From Brachypodius melanocephalos (lineage: Eukaryota; Chordata; Aves; Passeriformes; Pycnonotidae), in the NCBI GenBank assembly GCA_013398615.1, contig VZSR01000393.1, positions 4,030,888 to 4,094,887 on the forward strand: DNA of 64,000 nucleotides, in the 5' to 3' direction. This document shows, piece by piece, positions 1-12,300 of the stretch; the stretch's first letter is position 1, and each line of letters begins with the position of its first letter. The notes beneath the pieces were generated by a model. That model saw only the letters and a list, made by a program, of their open reading frames with translations. It ran no database searches and was not told where the DNA came from. The position numbers and the translations under genes are program-made.

Positions 1-1130
1 AGACACTCATTTTGACAGGGAGAAGCCAAAAATCAAGCAAGCAGATCCCATTCCTGATGGAAACCATCCTGGAATTCCATGGACCCATCTCTGTACAACA
101 TGAGAAGATCCATCCATGCTCCTTGTCCAGAGTTATTTGGGACTGAAGAGGCCAGAACTGAACTCTTGCCATGTTCCCTTATGTGAAGTGGCTCAGGGTC
201 AGTTCCAGGGAACTTTGGTGTCCTTTTTAAATACAGGTGTTTTCTGACCAAGAAGGAGCAAAACCCATTTTCCCTGGTACCTTGATACTCAGATTTTCTC
301 AACTCCTCTCCCTAAAATCTATCTGATATTGAGAATTTCCTTCCATGTCTTTCAAATTCTCATCCCAGCTCCCTCCCCTGCATCACTCTCCTTTTTCTTC
401 ATGCACATTTTAAAGCCAAGCCATTGACACCATGAGCTCCCAGCCTCCCCAGCTGTGCCCAAGGCCAGGGCAAAGCTGAGTCAGGGAGTGCCAAAGGTAA
501 GGAAAGGCTGATCTTGAGCCCCAAACCTCGCTGGAGTCTGTTCAGGGCCGTGCCAGATCATCAGGGCTAATTCCAGTGGGGCAATAAACTGCAATCACAG
601 CTGTGGGTAATGGCCACAACGTGCCCTCAGCTGTCCCCAAGAGCCACAAAGGGCAGAGCCCAGCTGGGATGGGGAGCAGAACCAGAGGGTGAGTGTGCAA
701 ATGGGAATGGGAAAGGACACTGCTGTCCACCTGGACACTGAAACACCATTTCCCAACCTTGGCAGGAGCTGGAGCTGGCTGAGATTTTTTTTCCAGAAGA
801 TCCTCAATGTAATTGCACTCACTTTTAATATAAATTTAAACTGCTGACAGCGTTAAATTTAATACTGGAATCCTTCCCTCATCCTAACTCTCCTGAGAGG
901 CCTCATCAAAGTTGGTTTGCAAGTCAACAGCCTCTGTCACTGCCAGGCTCAGGAATGGCTGGGTATTCCAACCTGAGCACCACATGCAAAAAAAAAATAC
1001 TGTTTCAGTATTTTCTAAGAGGAAAATATTCTCAAATGAAGAAAAGGTGAAATGACCAAAGGACACTTACATGTGTATGAATACAAGGGGGTGATAAGGG
1101 TTTGTTCAGCCTCTGAAATTCCTTTGGTGA

Positions 1131-1172
1131 GATGATAGATGGATAGATGGATGGATCGATCAGTCGATAGAT
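1131..1172. repeat. degenerate GATA/GATG tetranucleotide repeat
   Basis: This is a run of about ten imperfect GATA, GATG and CGAT units. It is an ordinary microsatellite, interrupted and therefore probably old. Confidence 0.85.
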
Positions 1173-1496
1173 AATTTCTAATCTCTAAAGAAAAAAGTCT
1201 TTGTAAACATGCCCAAATGCAGCAGCAGCCACCATTTATGAGCCGTGAATCTACCAAGCCTCATCCCCAGCAGGGTTAAACTGTCCTCCTTCCACCAGAA
1301 TCACTTGGCAATGCTGCTTCCACTCACCTGGCTTTGGGTCTGCTCCTCAAAAGAGCTCCTCTGAAACCAGTGCAAAAACCCTCATGGCCTTCAGTGGGAA
1401 TCTGGATCAGTCATAGTTCAGGCAGTCAGCCTGGAAGCATGCAAAGCAGGAACAATTACACCATTTCTGTCATTCCCATTACTCAGGCTTTGTATA

Positions 1497-1516
1497 TTTT
1501 TTTTTTTTTTTTTTTT
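1497..1516. repeat. poly-T tract (20 nt)
   Basis: Twenty consecutive T residues. On the minus strand this is poly-A, which could be the tail of a decayed retroposon, but I recognise no retroposon body next to it. Confidence 0.9.
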
Positions 1517-4500
1517 GGAGGTAGGTAGAAGGAAACCTTTTATCTCGGTGAAGAGTGTTACAGTGACAGCAAAGGGGAAAAAAAAGCAGCTGTGCCTTTG
1601 GAAAACACATTTTCATTACAATGTACTAACACACATCACAGAAATAATATATGTTTGTGATGACAAAGTATTCCCACCACTCCACTGCTGGATTTGGTGT
1701 ACAAGGGGGGAAAGAAAGGAAGGATGCTCTGGATTAAGAATGCTCTCCCAGAGCATTTTTCCTTACCTTTACTGGGATTTTATTGGCTTTCTGCCCTGCA
1801 ATGTGCTTGGGGGGACACGCTGGTGTGACTCCCAAGTGGCACTGCAGGGACTCGTGCACATTAAATAACCTTTTCACAGGTTTTTTTTTCTGCCTGCCCT
1901 GTATGTTTACAGCTGGTGTGGACAGCACAAAGCAATGTGCACCATGTAGAGGTGCATGGAAGAGAGGTGAAATTTCAAGAATCATCCATTTCCCCCCAAA
2001 AAAGAGCTCCACATCTGCTGTGATGACCCACACATTACCCATAATAACTTTTTTTTTTCCTAGCAAGGAGCAATTTGTTCCTTGATCATACAAACTACTG
2101 AACGGCCTTTGCTGTGAGATGATGAACCTGATTAATTTGACATCATCCCTGGGCATTTTCATCCCATAAGGTAAAAGGCAACTAATTTCCTTGCAGTGGT
2201 CATGGGATTTCGTTTTCCTCATCACACCATTGCACATTGATGCTACACCCAGGGCAGTGTCTCCTCACAGGGAGATGCTGAGGATTCTGTCGTGATGGAA
2301 GATTGTCCTCCGCCTTCCAAACCCTTATTTAATAGGACCTGTGGTGTGAAATCCTGGCCAAATAATCCTTGAAAAGTAACCACCTGCTTTTTAAGCATCT
2401 GGAGGCACATCTCTTCTGCTCCTCTCTTTAAAATAAATAGAGCTGTCATGGAGAAAAGCCTGTGGTTCAGCCACGTCCTTCTGAGACCAAACCAAGCACT
2501 AGATTTGTCAATTCACAGTAATGCCATTTTTAATTGCTTTCTCAGCAGTTGTGCTGGGACCTGCCCAGCTGCACCTTGTGTTGCAGTGCAGCCCCTGCCG
2601 TCCCCTGGGCCACACAAACAGACTCAAACACGATGTTGACAAATACACTGCTGTCCCTGGGGCTGCAGGCTGAGCCCCTGAACCTGGGGTGCTGAAATGG
2701 AATAAAGTGCCTTCAGCTCAGGATAGCTTTCTGCTAAAATATCCGAGCTCTGTAAACCCTTTGGGAAATTTCCAAGATGCAGCAGGACTCAGCAGCCAGC
2801 CAGGCCAGCAAAGCATCTGCAAAGTCCTTTTTCCTCATTTTCCAGCTTTCATGAGTGGCACCAGGTGCTCCCCAGCTCTGCAGGGAGGATGGGGTGAGCA
2901 GGTCTGTTAATCCTTCAGTGAGTGAAACCCTTCCCTTTCATCCTCCATGAAAGCACTGAGCAACCTCACCAAAATCATCTGTCTTTTGCCAGGTCCTTAC
3001 CCAATTTGCAATTATTCCTCCAATTCCTGTGTATGTCAGCATAGCTAATGACTTTCCAGACAGCATTGGATCTTTACTGAGATGCAGCACCTGAAGTCCC
3101 ACTACACATTTCCTCCTCCTAGAAAATCTCACACCTAATCACAGAAACCCAGTAGTTAATTTGTGCTACCATTTTTAATGAGCTCCCATCCTGTGGTTGT
3201 TGCTCACAACAGTCAGAGGCAGCCATAGCATCTGATGTGCCTGAATCTGTCTCTCCCCTTACACATCTATCCGAGGGATATTCTCCTGCGGCATCCAAAA
3301 TCAGACAGTGAGAACGTATATTCTGCTTTCAGCTAATAATTGAGAGACTAAACCTGCCTGGCTGCTGGGGACTCAAGGGAAGGCCTTGGAAATTGGCTGA
3401 GAGCTTCCTTCTCAACTTTTGTCAAAGCAGCTCCTGAATGTTTCATCGTATGAAAATTTGCCTGCATATTTATGTGGCCACAAAGATTCCTGGGTTAAAG
3501 CTGCAAAATCAATTCACCCACTGCATCAGCTCTCCATCCCCACTGTAACTCCAGCTAACCTATCTGATTGGGTTTTCATCACTCTGCACAATGAAGACAT
3601 AAATAGGCAACGTCCTGCCCCATCCTCCTTGGAGAAAGATTGTCTTTTAATCCTTTGCTAATTAATGTACCATTAATGGGGTTCAACAGGGTGCTTGGGC
3701 AGAATTGAGCTCCAGCCTGGCCCACTTGCCCACTTGCATGACTGTGGCCAGATTGCCTGCCTGATACCACCAAAAGAAAAATCCTTTTTTTTTTTTTAAA
3801 CTGCCATCAGTCAGTCAGTAACCTGGAGTGGAAAACGCTCAATCAACATCACAAAACCAGTTAGTTCCTACTGCTGCCAAGCACAAACCCACATCCCTCT
3901 TTGGTTCAAGCTGCAAACCTGAACTGTAGCTCTGCTGCCCAGCTGGCATTCCCTCTTCATTTGCCTTTTCCCTGGGTGTCTGCCTGGCACTGAGGCAGAG
4001 CTGCTGCCACACCACATATTCCAGCCACGGAATAGGGTTCATTTTGCTTTCCCCTCCCTGGGATTTGGCTCTTACTTTCAAAGCTGCACATCATTTTATT
4101 AGTTCTATTCCCAGTCTCCAAAACGTCAAGTTGCTTTTATATGAATGTGCTGCAATTTAGTACCATCAGCAAGCTCTGCTGAAGCAGGGAGAAATGCAGA
4201 CCCAGGGAACATCCCTGCAGAAATCATCCCCCAGCCCTTCTGCAGCTGTGGCACTTTGCTCTCTGTCAGCCCTGCAGCACTTTAATTCACATTATCTACC
4301 CTCACTTGGAGCCCACCTCTTTTCCTGGCTTCTGATTTTTTGTGCTAAGTGTTAAAATGCTGATTTTTTCTTTTTCTTTTTTTTAAAAATATGTGTTTGT
4401 TTTTTGCACTGGTATCACCCTTGTGAAACATTAGTGATCACTAGATGTCACTGTGATTTTATTCTGCCTCCAGCCCTGCTGAACCTTTGTGATCCCTGGG

Positions 4501-6199
4501 CTCTAGAGAGCTTTAAAATCCTTCTGAAGAATTTTTTAGTGATCAGGAAATTACCCAGCTGCTGTCCTGACAGAGGGTTTCTTGGGCTGGGAGAACGAGA
4601 TTTGGCTGAGTTTTTTGAGGTAGTTGTTGGCTCTGGTGTGTGAATAATTCAAAACCAGGCAACTTTGGGGCCAAACACTCACACACGTGTGTGTACACAC
4701 AGTTTCTGCTCAACATGTTAAAGTCCTGTTGATTTTCTTGTCAGTTACTATTAATTTAATTGTGAGTTATTCAATCCCCCTGGTGTGTGCAGCCCAGCAG
4801 AGCCCTGGCTCTGTGTGGGTCTCTGGGGCTGGGACATCTGTAATGCTCTTCTGCTGATTCCCCTGGAGCTTTAATGACCAACTGCACTTAAAATTGTGTT
4901 GTTTTACCTTAATAATCACCCCACTTCTGTCTCAAACACAGAGCCCAGGTTCCCTCACCATCATCTAAGCACCCCCATCTCCTTTCTTTCCATCCAATCA
5001 TCCCATTCCTACTGTAACTTCAGTTAAAACCACAGGGTTTAGAACTCAGAAAACTCTATAGAAGCATCTTGCCTCTTTTCCTTATCTTAAAAGATGTTAC
5101 AGAATACATTTCTTCAAGGCCAATGCAAATCCACACTCCCTATTTCCTGAATTGTTGATTTCTCCACTGTACTCAGCCTTTGGGATATGGATAATTTAAA
5201 TATTACAGACCACACTGCTGCATGGGCACACATGGGATTTAGTATTTTCTTTTTTTTCTTTTTTTTTTTAATTGGAAAAAATCCACCGCTAAAATTAGGT
5301 GGAAACGCCTGCTTAAAAATCATTTGTCTCCATCTGATGACATTATCCAGATCAGCAGAATAAGACTTCACTCTGCACTCCAGTCCCGCTGGGGAATATG
5401 CCAAAATCAGGTCTTTCAAGAAAAATCAGTTCCCGGGTGTGCAGCGCTGGCAGCTGAGCCCGAGGAACCAAAGCTCTTTGCTGGCATCTTTTGGTGAGCA
5501 GGGAGAAAGTGTCCACGTCCCTGCAGTGGCCTGGGACAGAGTGGCAGGGCCTGGAGATATCCAGGAGAGCTTCAGGGCCAGGAAAATGAATTTTCTGTGA
5601 AGCAGTTCCAGGGAGGCAGGGTGGTATGAGACCTGCTGGGGGTGTGTGCTGGGGAGAAGCCAGCTGAGATTTCTCTAACAATTTCTTGCCCTTTAAACCC
5701 ATCCACATTGACTTTGCCACCTTCTGCCAGGGTGACAACAGGATTTTGAAGGCTCCTGGGTGCTGCCACTTCTACGAGCCAGGGGCCACAAATAAAGGCA
5801 CCTTCTGGCTTGATGCCTTCACCCAAATTACATGGCCTGTCCACCTCTAGTAACCCCATCTTGGCTGCTCTAATAAAACCTCTAACATGCTCCAATAATC
5901 TGGTATCAACATCATCTCAGTTTTGATGAACCATTCAGGACTCATTAAAGAAAGCCTAAATGAACAATAATGCTTCTGGACAAGTGTTTTATTTTCTCTG
6001 GAGCCACCAGAGGAGATTTTTTGGTTGATAACATCAAACATCTTTTGTCTTCTGTGTCAGCCACAGCCTAAAAAGTCCTAAATTTCCTTTGGGTTCTGTT
6101 AATTAGTTAAAGAGACACAGTTCCCTCTTTAGAAACTCTCCACATCTCACTCAACAGCACACAACCACATTTTGTCTGATGAGTAACAGCAATAGACAA

Positions 6200-6247
6200 A
6201 TTCAAAGTAAAGAGACTATTAAAATTCAAAGTAAAGAGACTATTAAA
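6200..6247. repeat. perfect 24-bp tandem duplication
   Basis: Two identical 24-base units sit head to tail at 6200-6223 and 6224-6247, each beginning ATTCAAAG and ending CTATTAAA. Perfect identity suggests a recent slippage duplication. Confidence 0.9.
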
Positions 6248-6282
6248 AGTTTTGCCACTGAATTTAGGCAAATTCAGTGCCT

Positions 6283-6307
6283 AATTAGGATTATGTTAAT
6301 CCTAATT
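6283..6307. repeat. perfect 11-bp inverted repeat, 3-nt loop
   Basis: AATTAGGATTA at 6283-6293 is followed by a 3-base spacer and its exact reverse complement at 6297-6307. It can form a hairpin or cruciform. It also carries TAAT cores of the kind homeodomain proteins bind. No function is shown. Confidence 0.8.
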
Positions 6308-9300
6308 ACGTTAGGATTATGCTGCTTAATTCACTCTGATTGCACTTTATGCAAGTGGCCTTGAATGAAATTATGGAACCCATAAACAGATCTCACTTAT
6401 CAACAGACTTGGAACCTTGTTACATCATTCCAACCACATCTCTGTTAGATTAGTGCCCAGCAGAAAGAAGACCTTGTTAATTGGAGACTCACTAGCCCTG
6501 GGAAGAAGCTGATACAGAGCCACTGGTGGTTTACCTGGGGCAGGAGGAGTGGGCACCCGGGCTTTGCACGCATCTCTTGTCATGCTCAGGGTCCCGAGGG
6601 TGTCAGGTGGTGGTGGGCACATGAAATCATTCCAGCTCTCATTGTATCCCTCTGCCAGGAACAGCACTGGAAGCTCTTTCCTCCAGATAACTGGCAAAAA
6701 AAATCTGAGGGACAGAGGAAACAAAGCACGTAAGCAATGGAAATAACATCCTGAATCTGCTTTCAGATATACAGCAGGCTCCTCTTAAGGAATTGCAATC
6801 ACTTTCTCACTTGTCTTGAAGGATCACAGAGTACCTGGAACCTGACTGTGCATACATAAAATGCATTGGAACAGTTCAATTACAGGTGTGACAGCTTTAA
6901 GCCCCATTTAAATACGAGCAACTCCCTAAATATAGAATGTCTCTCCAGGTCATTGACTTACTTCAACAAATTCAACTCAATCAGCAACCCCTTCAACAAA
7001 AACCACTGTCAGTCCAAAGTGGGGGATTGCATATTAAGGGTTAGCGCACATTTCATTTCATCAGTTGGAAAACAGATTAATATTGCATGGAAAACAGTTC
7101 AAAACAAGACTGAAGTTATGTAGAACACCCTTACATAAACATTACTGTAAATCACATTTTTGAACAGATTTAATCTTTGTTTACCCAAAAACACCCCAGA
7201 AGAGTAACTTGAACAATACAGGGCTATGAATTCATAGCAGAGATTAGTTAAAGCAGATGGTGAGTCTGTGTGGATGCGCTCCATCAGAGAAAACGTGGCC
7301 ATAATTGGATTTATTTTAATTCACTTACATTCTGACTACAGGAGAAATGCAGGTGGAGTTCCTCCTGCAGACAAGCCCTGAGGTTGGGACTTCCAGGGAG
7401 CCTTGCTCCCAACTCCATTTTGAAAACTGGACTTGAATGCAAAAACAGCACTAGGTGTTTGTAAATGAAAGTGAATCCCCAGTCTTGAAACATTTACTCA
7501 TGGTCAGAGCTCACCTCCATAATTCACTGTGACTGGCACTTCGTGCAGGTGGGCTTGAGTGAAGATCTGACTTGTGGAAGTGTTTAGCACAGCCCAGGCT
7601 GGTGTGGGCTGCAGGACGCTGTTCTGCTGTTCTGCTCCCCTGCAGGGGATTCAGTTCTCACTTGGTTTGCACCACAGGAAGGAGAGATGTTCCCGTGAGG
7701 AGGTGCCACCCTTGCCTTGCAGCACAGAGCCAGGGGAGAGCCTCCTCCAGCCACCTCTGGTGCTGCATTCCCCCTCTGCAGCCTGCTCCCTTCAGGGACT
7801 TTCTTTCTGCCTCTTTATTTGTAGGGTCCTTGTATTCCCACATCATTTACCTGCTGCCTGAATGGTACTCAATCATCATTTTTAACCTGCCTTCCTGCTT
7901 GCTTTTTCCTCCTAGAAGAATGCTGGTGGCCCTGACTGCTCAGAGGATTCATGCTGTGGTTGGAAGCACTGAAGAACAAAAGGGGAAGGGGCCCATTTCT
8001 CTCTGTACCGAGCTGTAATGGGTGTAAACACATCCCGTAATTACAGGCATATTGCTGTGCAAACACATAATAATCGCAGCTCTCATTTCCTGATGGATTA
8101 TACATGAGGGGGCCACCGCCCATCCCCAGCTGGACACGTGCTGTGTTGAGTGGCCATGCTGAAACCTGTCGTCACGAGCCTCAGTTTCCCTTCTAATCTC
8201 TTTCTTTCGAGCTGCCTCAGCCAGGCATGAGTGCAGGACACGGGCAAGCTCCTGCCCAGCTGCCCACAGCAACCCAGAGCCAGCTGGATGGGCCATGGGG
8301 AGATGTGGGGCAGATGGTGCGTGGGAAGGAGCGAACTGCCTGGCCCTGCCCCTCTGGTGTTTTTTTTATTTCACTGAAATAAATCAGTGTATTCTGATTC
8401 TGGGGTTGGATGCGAGGAGCCCTGGCTGGGTGAGGCAGTGCCCAGCCCGTGCCAGGCTGTGGGGAGCACACCAGCAGAAACACAGCGCTGCCACACGTGC
8501 CAGCCTCGTCCCTGGCTCAGGCACCCTGAAATTACTGCCCATTTGTTCCAGCACAACCCAAATACAATTCCAGTCATTCATCACCGAATCGAAGCCTGCT
8601 TCCCCATCCCAGCACAGAGCAGTGGGAAAAGACCAAGCTGGCATCTGTGCTCAGCCTTAATGAGGGTAACCCTTCCCCAAGGCTGCCCTGGGGGAAGCAG
8701 CTGCCCCCAGCCCTGCAGCACACAGGTGCTGCTTCCTTCCTGCAGCTCTTCCTTTCAAACCTTTCCTCAGCCACACTTACCCACGATTGCTGATGCACGC
8801 TGGCAGCGTTCTTGCAGGCTGCCCAAACTACGTGTCCAAACTCAAATCACATCGATGTTCCTTGTCTGAGTACCGGTTTTACATGGCATGAAAGCAGGCT
8901 GTGTTCTAGCTCCCACCCAACCTCTTCCAGCTTCCCTCAGCATTTCCTTTCGGATTTGCTAATTAACGCGTCGTGCCACGTTATGTTCCTTGCGAATTGG
9001 CTTCTCAAAATATTTCTGTAATTGGCCCAAATTTCTCTCACCAGTTGTCTACAAACCAATCTCGCTGTGATATGTTTGAGCACAGAGCCGGACAGCGGGA
9101 TGTCGGGGACTGTTCTAAAGGAAAGCAGGATTTGTGGCACAAAAGGTGACACTTTGGTGACATCACCCATTCCTGGTGTCTCTAAGCATCACAGGTGCTG
9201 GCTATGGCCAGGAAGGTGGGACAGGACTGCTTAAACTGCTGCACAAACCAAAGCAATTCCAGCAATACCGTCCTTGAGCAAGATGGGAAGGTCTCTAAAT

Positions 9301-12300
9301 TCGGGATGTGGGAGTCTGTTGGTCTTGAAAGGTTCATTTCCATATCTGCTCTGTGCACAGCCTGCTGAAATGCCCAGAGCAGAGGCACCCTCACCTCTGA
9401 TGCCTCAGAGAAGCCCCAGCAGCCACTAGATGTCACCAGGATTTTACTTCCTTGGTAGTCTGTGCCCAGCCAGGACCATGAGAAGATAAGAAAATAAGTA
9501 ATCATTAATAACAAAACAATTATCCAGTTGTTACATTGAGCACTGAGCTCAGAGAGGGAAGAAGTGACCCAGAATTCTGCTTTTGTGTGTCCCATCTCTG
9601 GGAGGATTTAGTCAGAGCAATGGATATGACTTTTGTCTTTTTATGGAAGGAGGAAAGTTTGAAATTTAAAAATTGAGTTTCTCCAGCCAGGCATCAGCCC
9701 AAACTTTATAGAAGCTCTGTTTAATTATCCAAACTTTTTATCTGTAGAATTATACCCCCTGTTTTGTACTCCTGCCTGGAAAGAAGCAGGAGAGTGGCAC
9801 CACCTGGGCATTAAAATGGGCAAGGGAAGGTTTGGGGATGAGATGGACCAAATGGCTCCAGCTGCAAACAAATCAGCAAAGCCACTTCTGGGAATTCCTC
9901 CATCGCTAAAATGTGTGAAGCCATAAGAAAACAAAGGGCCCCAGCGATCAGTGCAGCTGACACATTTATTTCCAATAACCTGCACTGCCAATTATTAACC
10001 TGCAATCACACCTTTCATAATCCAGGGGATAAAGATTAGATATTGTGCTTGTAACCCCAGGAAGATCCACTTTATCTCTCACCTCACAGGCACAACATCA
10101 CATAAAGTCAACCCCAGGCAGAGATGGGATTTTGGCAATCCAGCACCAGCTCAGTGAGGAGCTGGAGCTCGCTGGAGCCTGTTGCAGTGTCCCAACTTCC
10201 AAACCTGTGCCAGTTTAATAAAATAAAATGCAGGAAACCTCCCCAGATATGTGCCCAAACATGGGATGCACAGAGCAAGGGCTGTGTGCAAATCCTGCCA
10301 GGTCCCTCCTGAAGTCTCACAGCCCATGCCAAAGCATAAAAACCCCTCTGCTTTTGGTGATTCACTCCCCCATTAACACCAAGGAGCTGGTGCTAGTTCA
10401 GGTGTCTGCCCATGAGACACAGAACCTACAGTCTAAGATATTTAGCTTCTGAATTGAACAGAATTCTTTTGTTTTTTTTTCCTTAAAAACCCCAATCTTC
10501 AACTCATGGGGATTTTCAACACAGATATTTTTGTATTCCTCCCCCTCTGGCCAAATACTATCACAAACCGTAATGCCTGCAGCTTCCTTTGGCTGCTGGA
10601 TTCTCAGTCCAGCTCATCCTTGCCCTGTTGTTCTGCTTCCTTGGGTCCAAGAAGGTTTTTTGTGCAAGTCCATCCCCCTCACATTCACCAAAACATAAAC
10701 AGCAACATAAAAGCCATTCAGAAGGAGCTGAGGTACTGACCTCAGCTCATGCAGTAATCCAGCAGATCCCTGGGAAGCTGGTTTTGGATAAACCCTGAAA
10801 GGATAAACTGGTGTAAATTGGGGTCTCTTCCTGAATTCATTCCCTTCAAGATCTCCATAGCAGGGTGACAGTGTCCATACCCCCACCAGACCCAGATCCA
10901 TCCCATTTCTCTGCTCAGAGCCAGAGGTTTATACCCTACTGCAAGAATTACTGCAGATACCCACATCTGCTGAAAGGATTGTTCTGGGCCTCCTACAGCA
11001 CATATTCTTTCAATCTGAAGTCCACTGTCATCCAAGAAAACTCAAACAAAACAGTCTTTACAGCTTTGTCTGAAGACAGCTTTATAAAATAGGTCCAGGG
11101 GTATTTTCATTTTTGCCTCATGACACATAGAATACATTTAATACAAAAAAAATACTCCTGGCTTGGAACTCCATGCAAAAATGACAAGTCCAAAATTATC
11201 TCAACTTAAAAATATTACTAACCAGATCATTAGCTTGAGGTTTGGCTTATGATCACTTCTTCCAGCAGTGCTGCTAAGCTTGGAAACAATTGCAGTTTTT
11301 GTATTTTCTGTAGAAAGAAGGTGAAACAGGAGATGCATTTCGTGGCAACTCATTGCACAAATAGAAAAGAGTAAAAGTTACTTATTTTAATTTCTTTCAT
11401 GTGAGAATATCTGTAACTTTGTCGCTTTGTACTCTGCTGCTGGTTCAGTTTTTTCTGATATTGAAACCTGTGTCATAGCCAGAAGGACTGACCAGAGCTC
11501 ACTTCCATAAGGAAGGCAAAAAGAAGTGTATCTCCATCTTTCCTGCCACGTTTTCCATAATCCTCTTCTCTTTCTTCCCACCCCACCCTGCTCAGCACAG
11601 AAGAGATCTCCCTGGCAGGTGGGGAAGGTGATTCTGTACCCTCTGCCCACCAGACACAGATCCCACCTGGGAAAATCCCCAACAGGATCAGATCAGAGCC
11701 ACAAAGGCTCTGCTCAGAACTCAGACACTCCTCAAACTCCCCAGATTAGCCTTTTTTTGTTGTTTTTTTGGTTTTTTTGTTTGTTTGGTCGGTTTTTTTT
11801 AAACCAGGCAGGTATATCCATACAGGGCTATGGTCTCTTAAGAGGCGAAAAAACTCATTCCTAATGTCTAACAAGAGGGGATGGATCCTCCCTGTGTCCT
11901 GATCTTGTGTGAGAGTGTCCCATTGTCCCAAACAATGACATTTCCAGTGTCACCAGAAGCCCCAGGAGTTGGTCACCTCAGCAGTCTGTGAGCTCTGATT
12001 CACAGAGTCAAAAAAATTAAATAGATTTTAAATTTTTTCTTTCCCTTAAAAAAAAAATAATAATACAGCTGCAAACAGCACAGATGGGTAATTCTTTCTC
12101 TGGTGAATCACCCAACCCAAAGCCTCGTGTCTCAGTGCCAGGTGCATGATGAGAGCATTTGGAGGCCAAATTTTCCAGGACAACCTCAGTCCCTTTAACA
12201 AGCTTGCCCCTAAAGCAAGTGCCAGAGGTGGCTGGGGGAGAGGACGTGCCACTGACATGAAACAAGCACTGGAACAACGCATCTTGCCACTCCTCAGCCC

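Noticed and set aside
8387..8869. 160-codon plus-strand frame
   Set aside because: Overlapping frames of similar length exist on both strands in this GC-richer patch, with no motif and no splice context.
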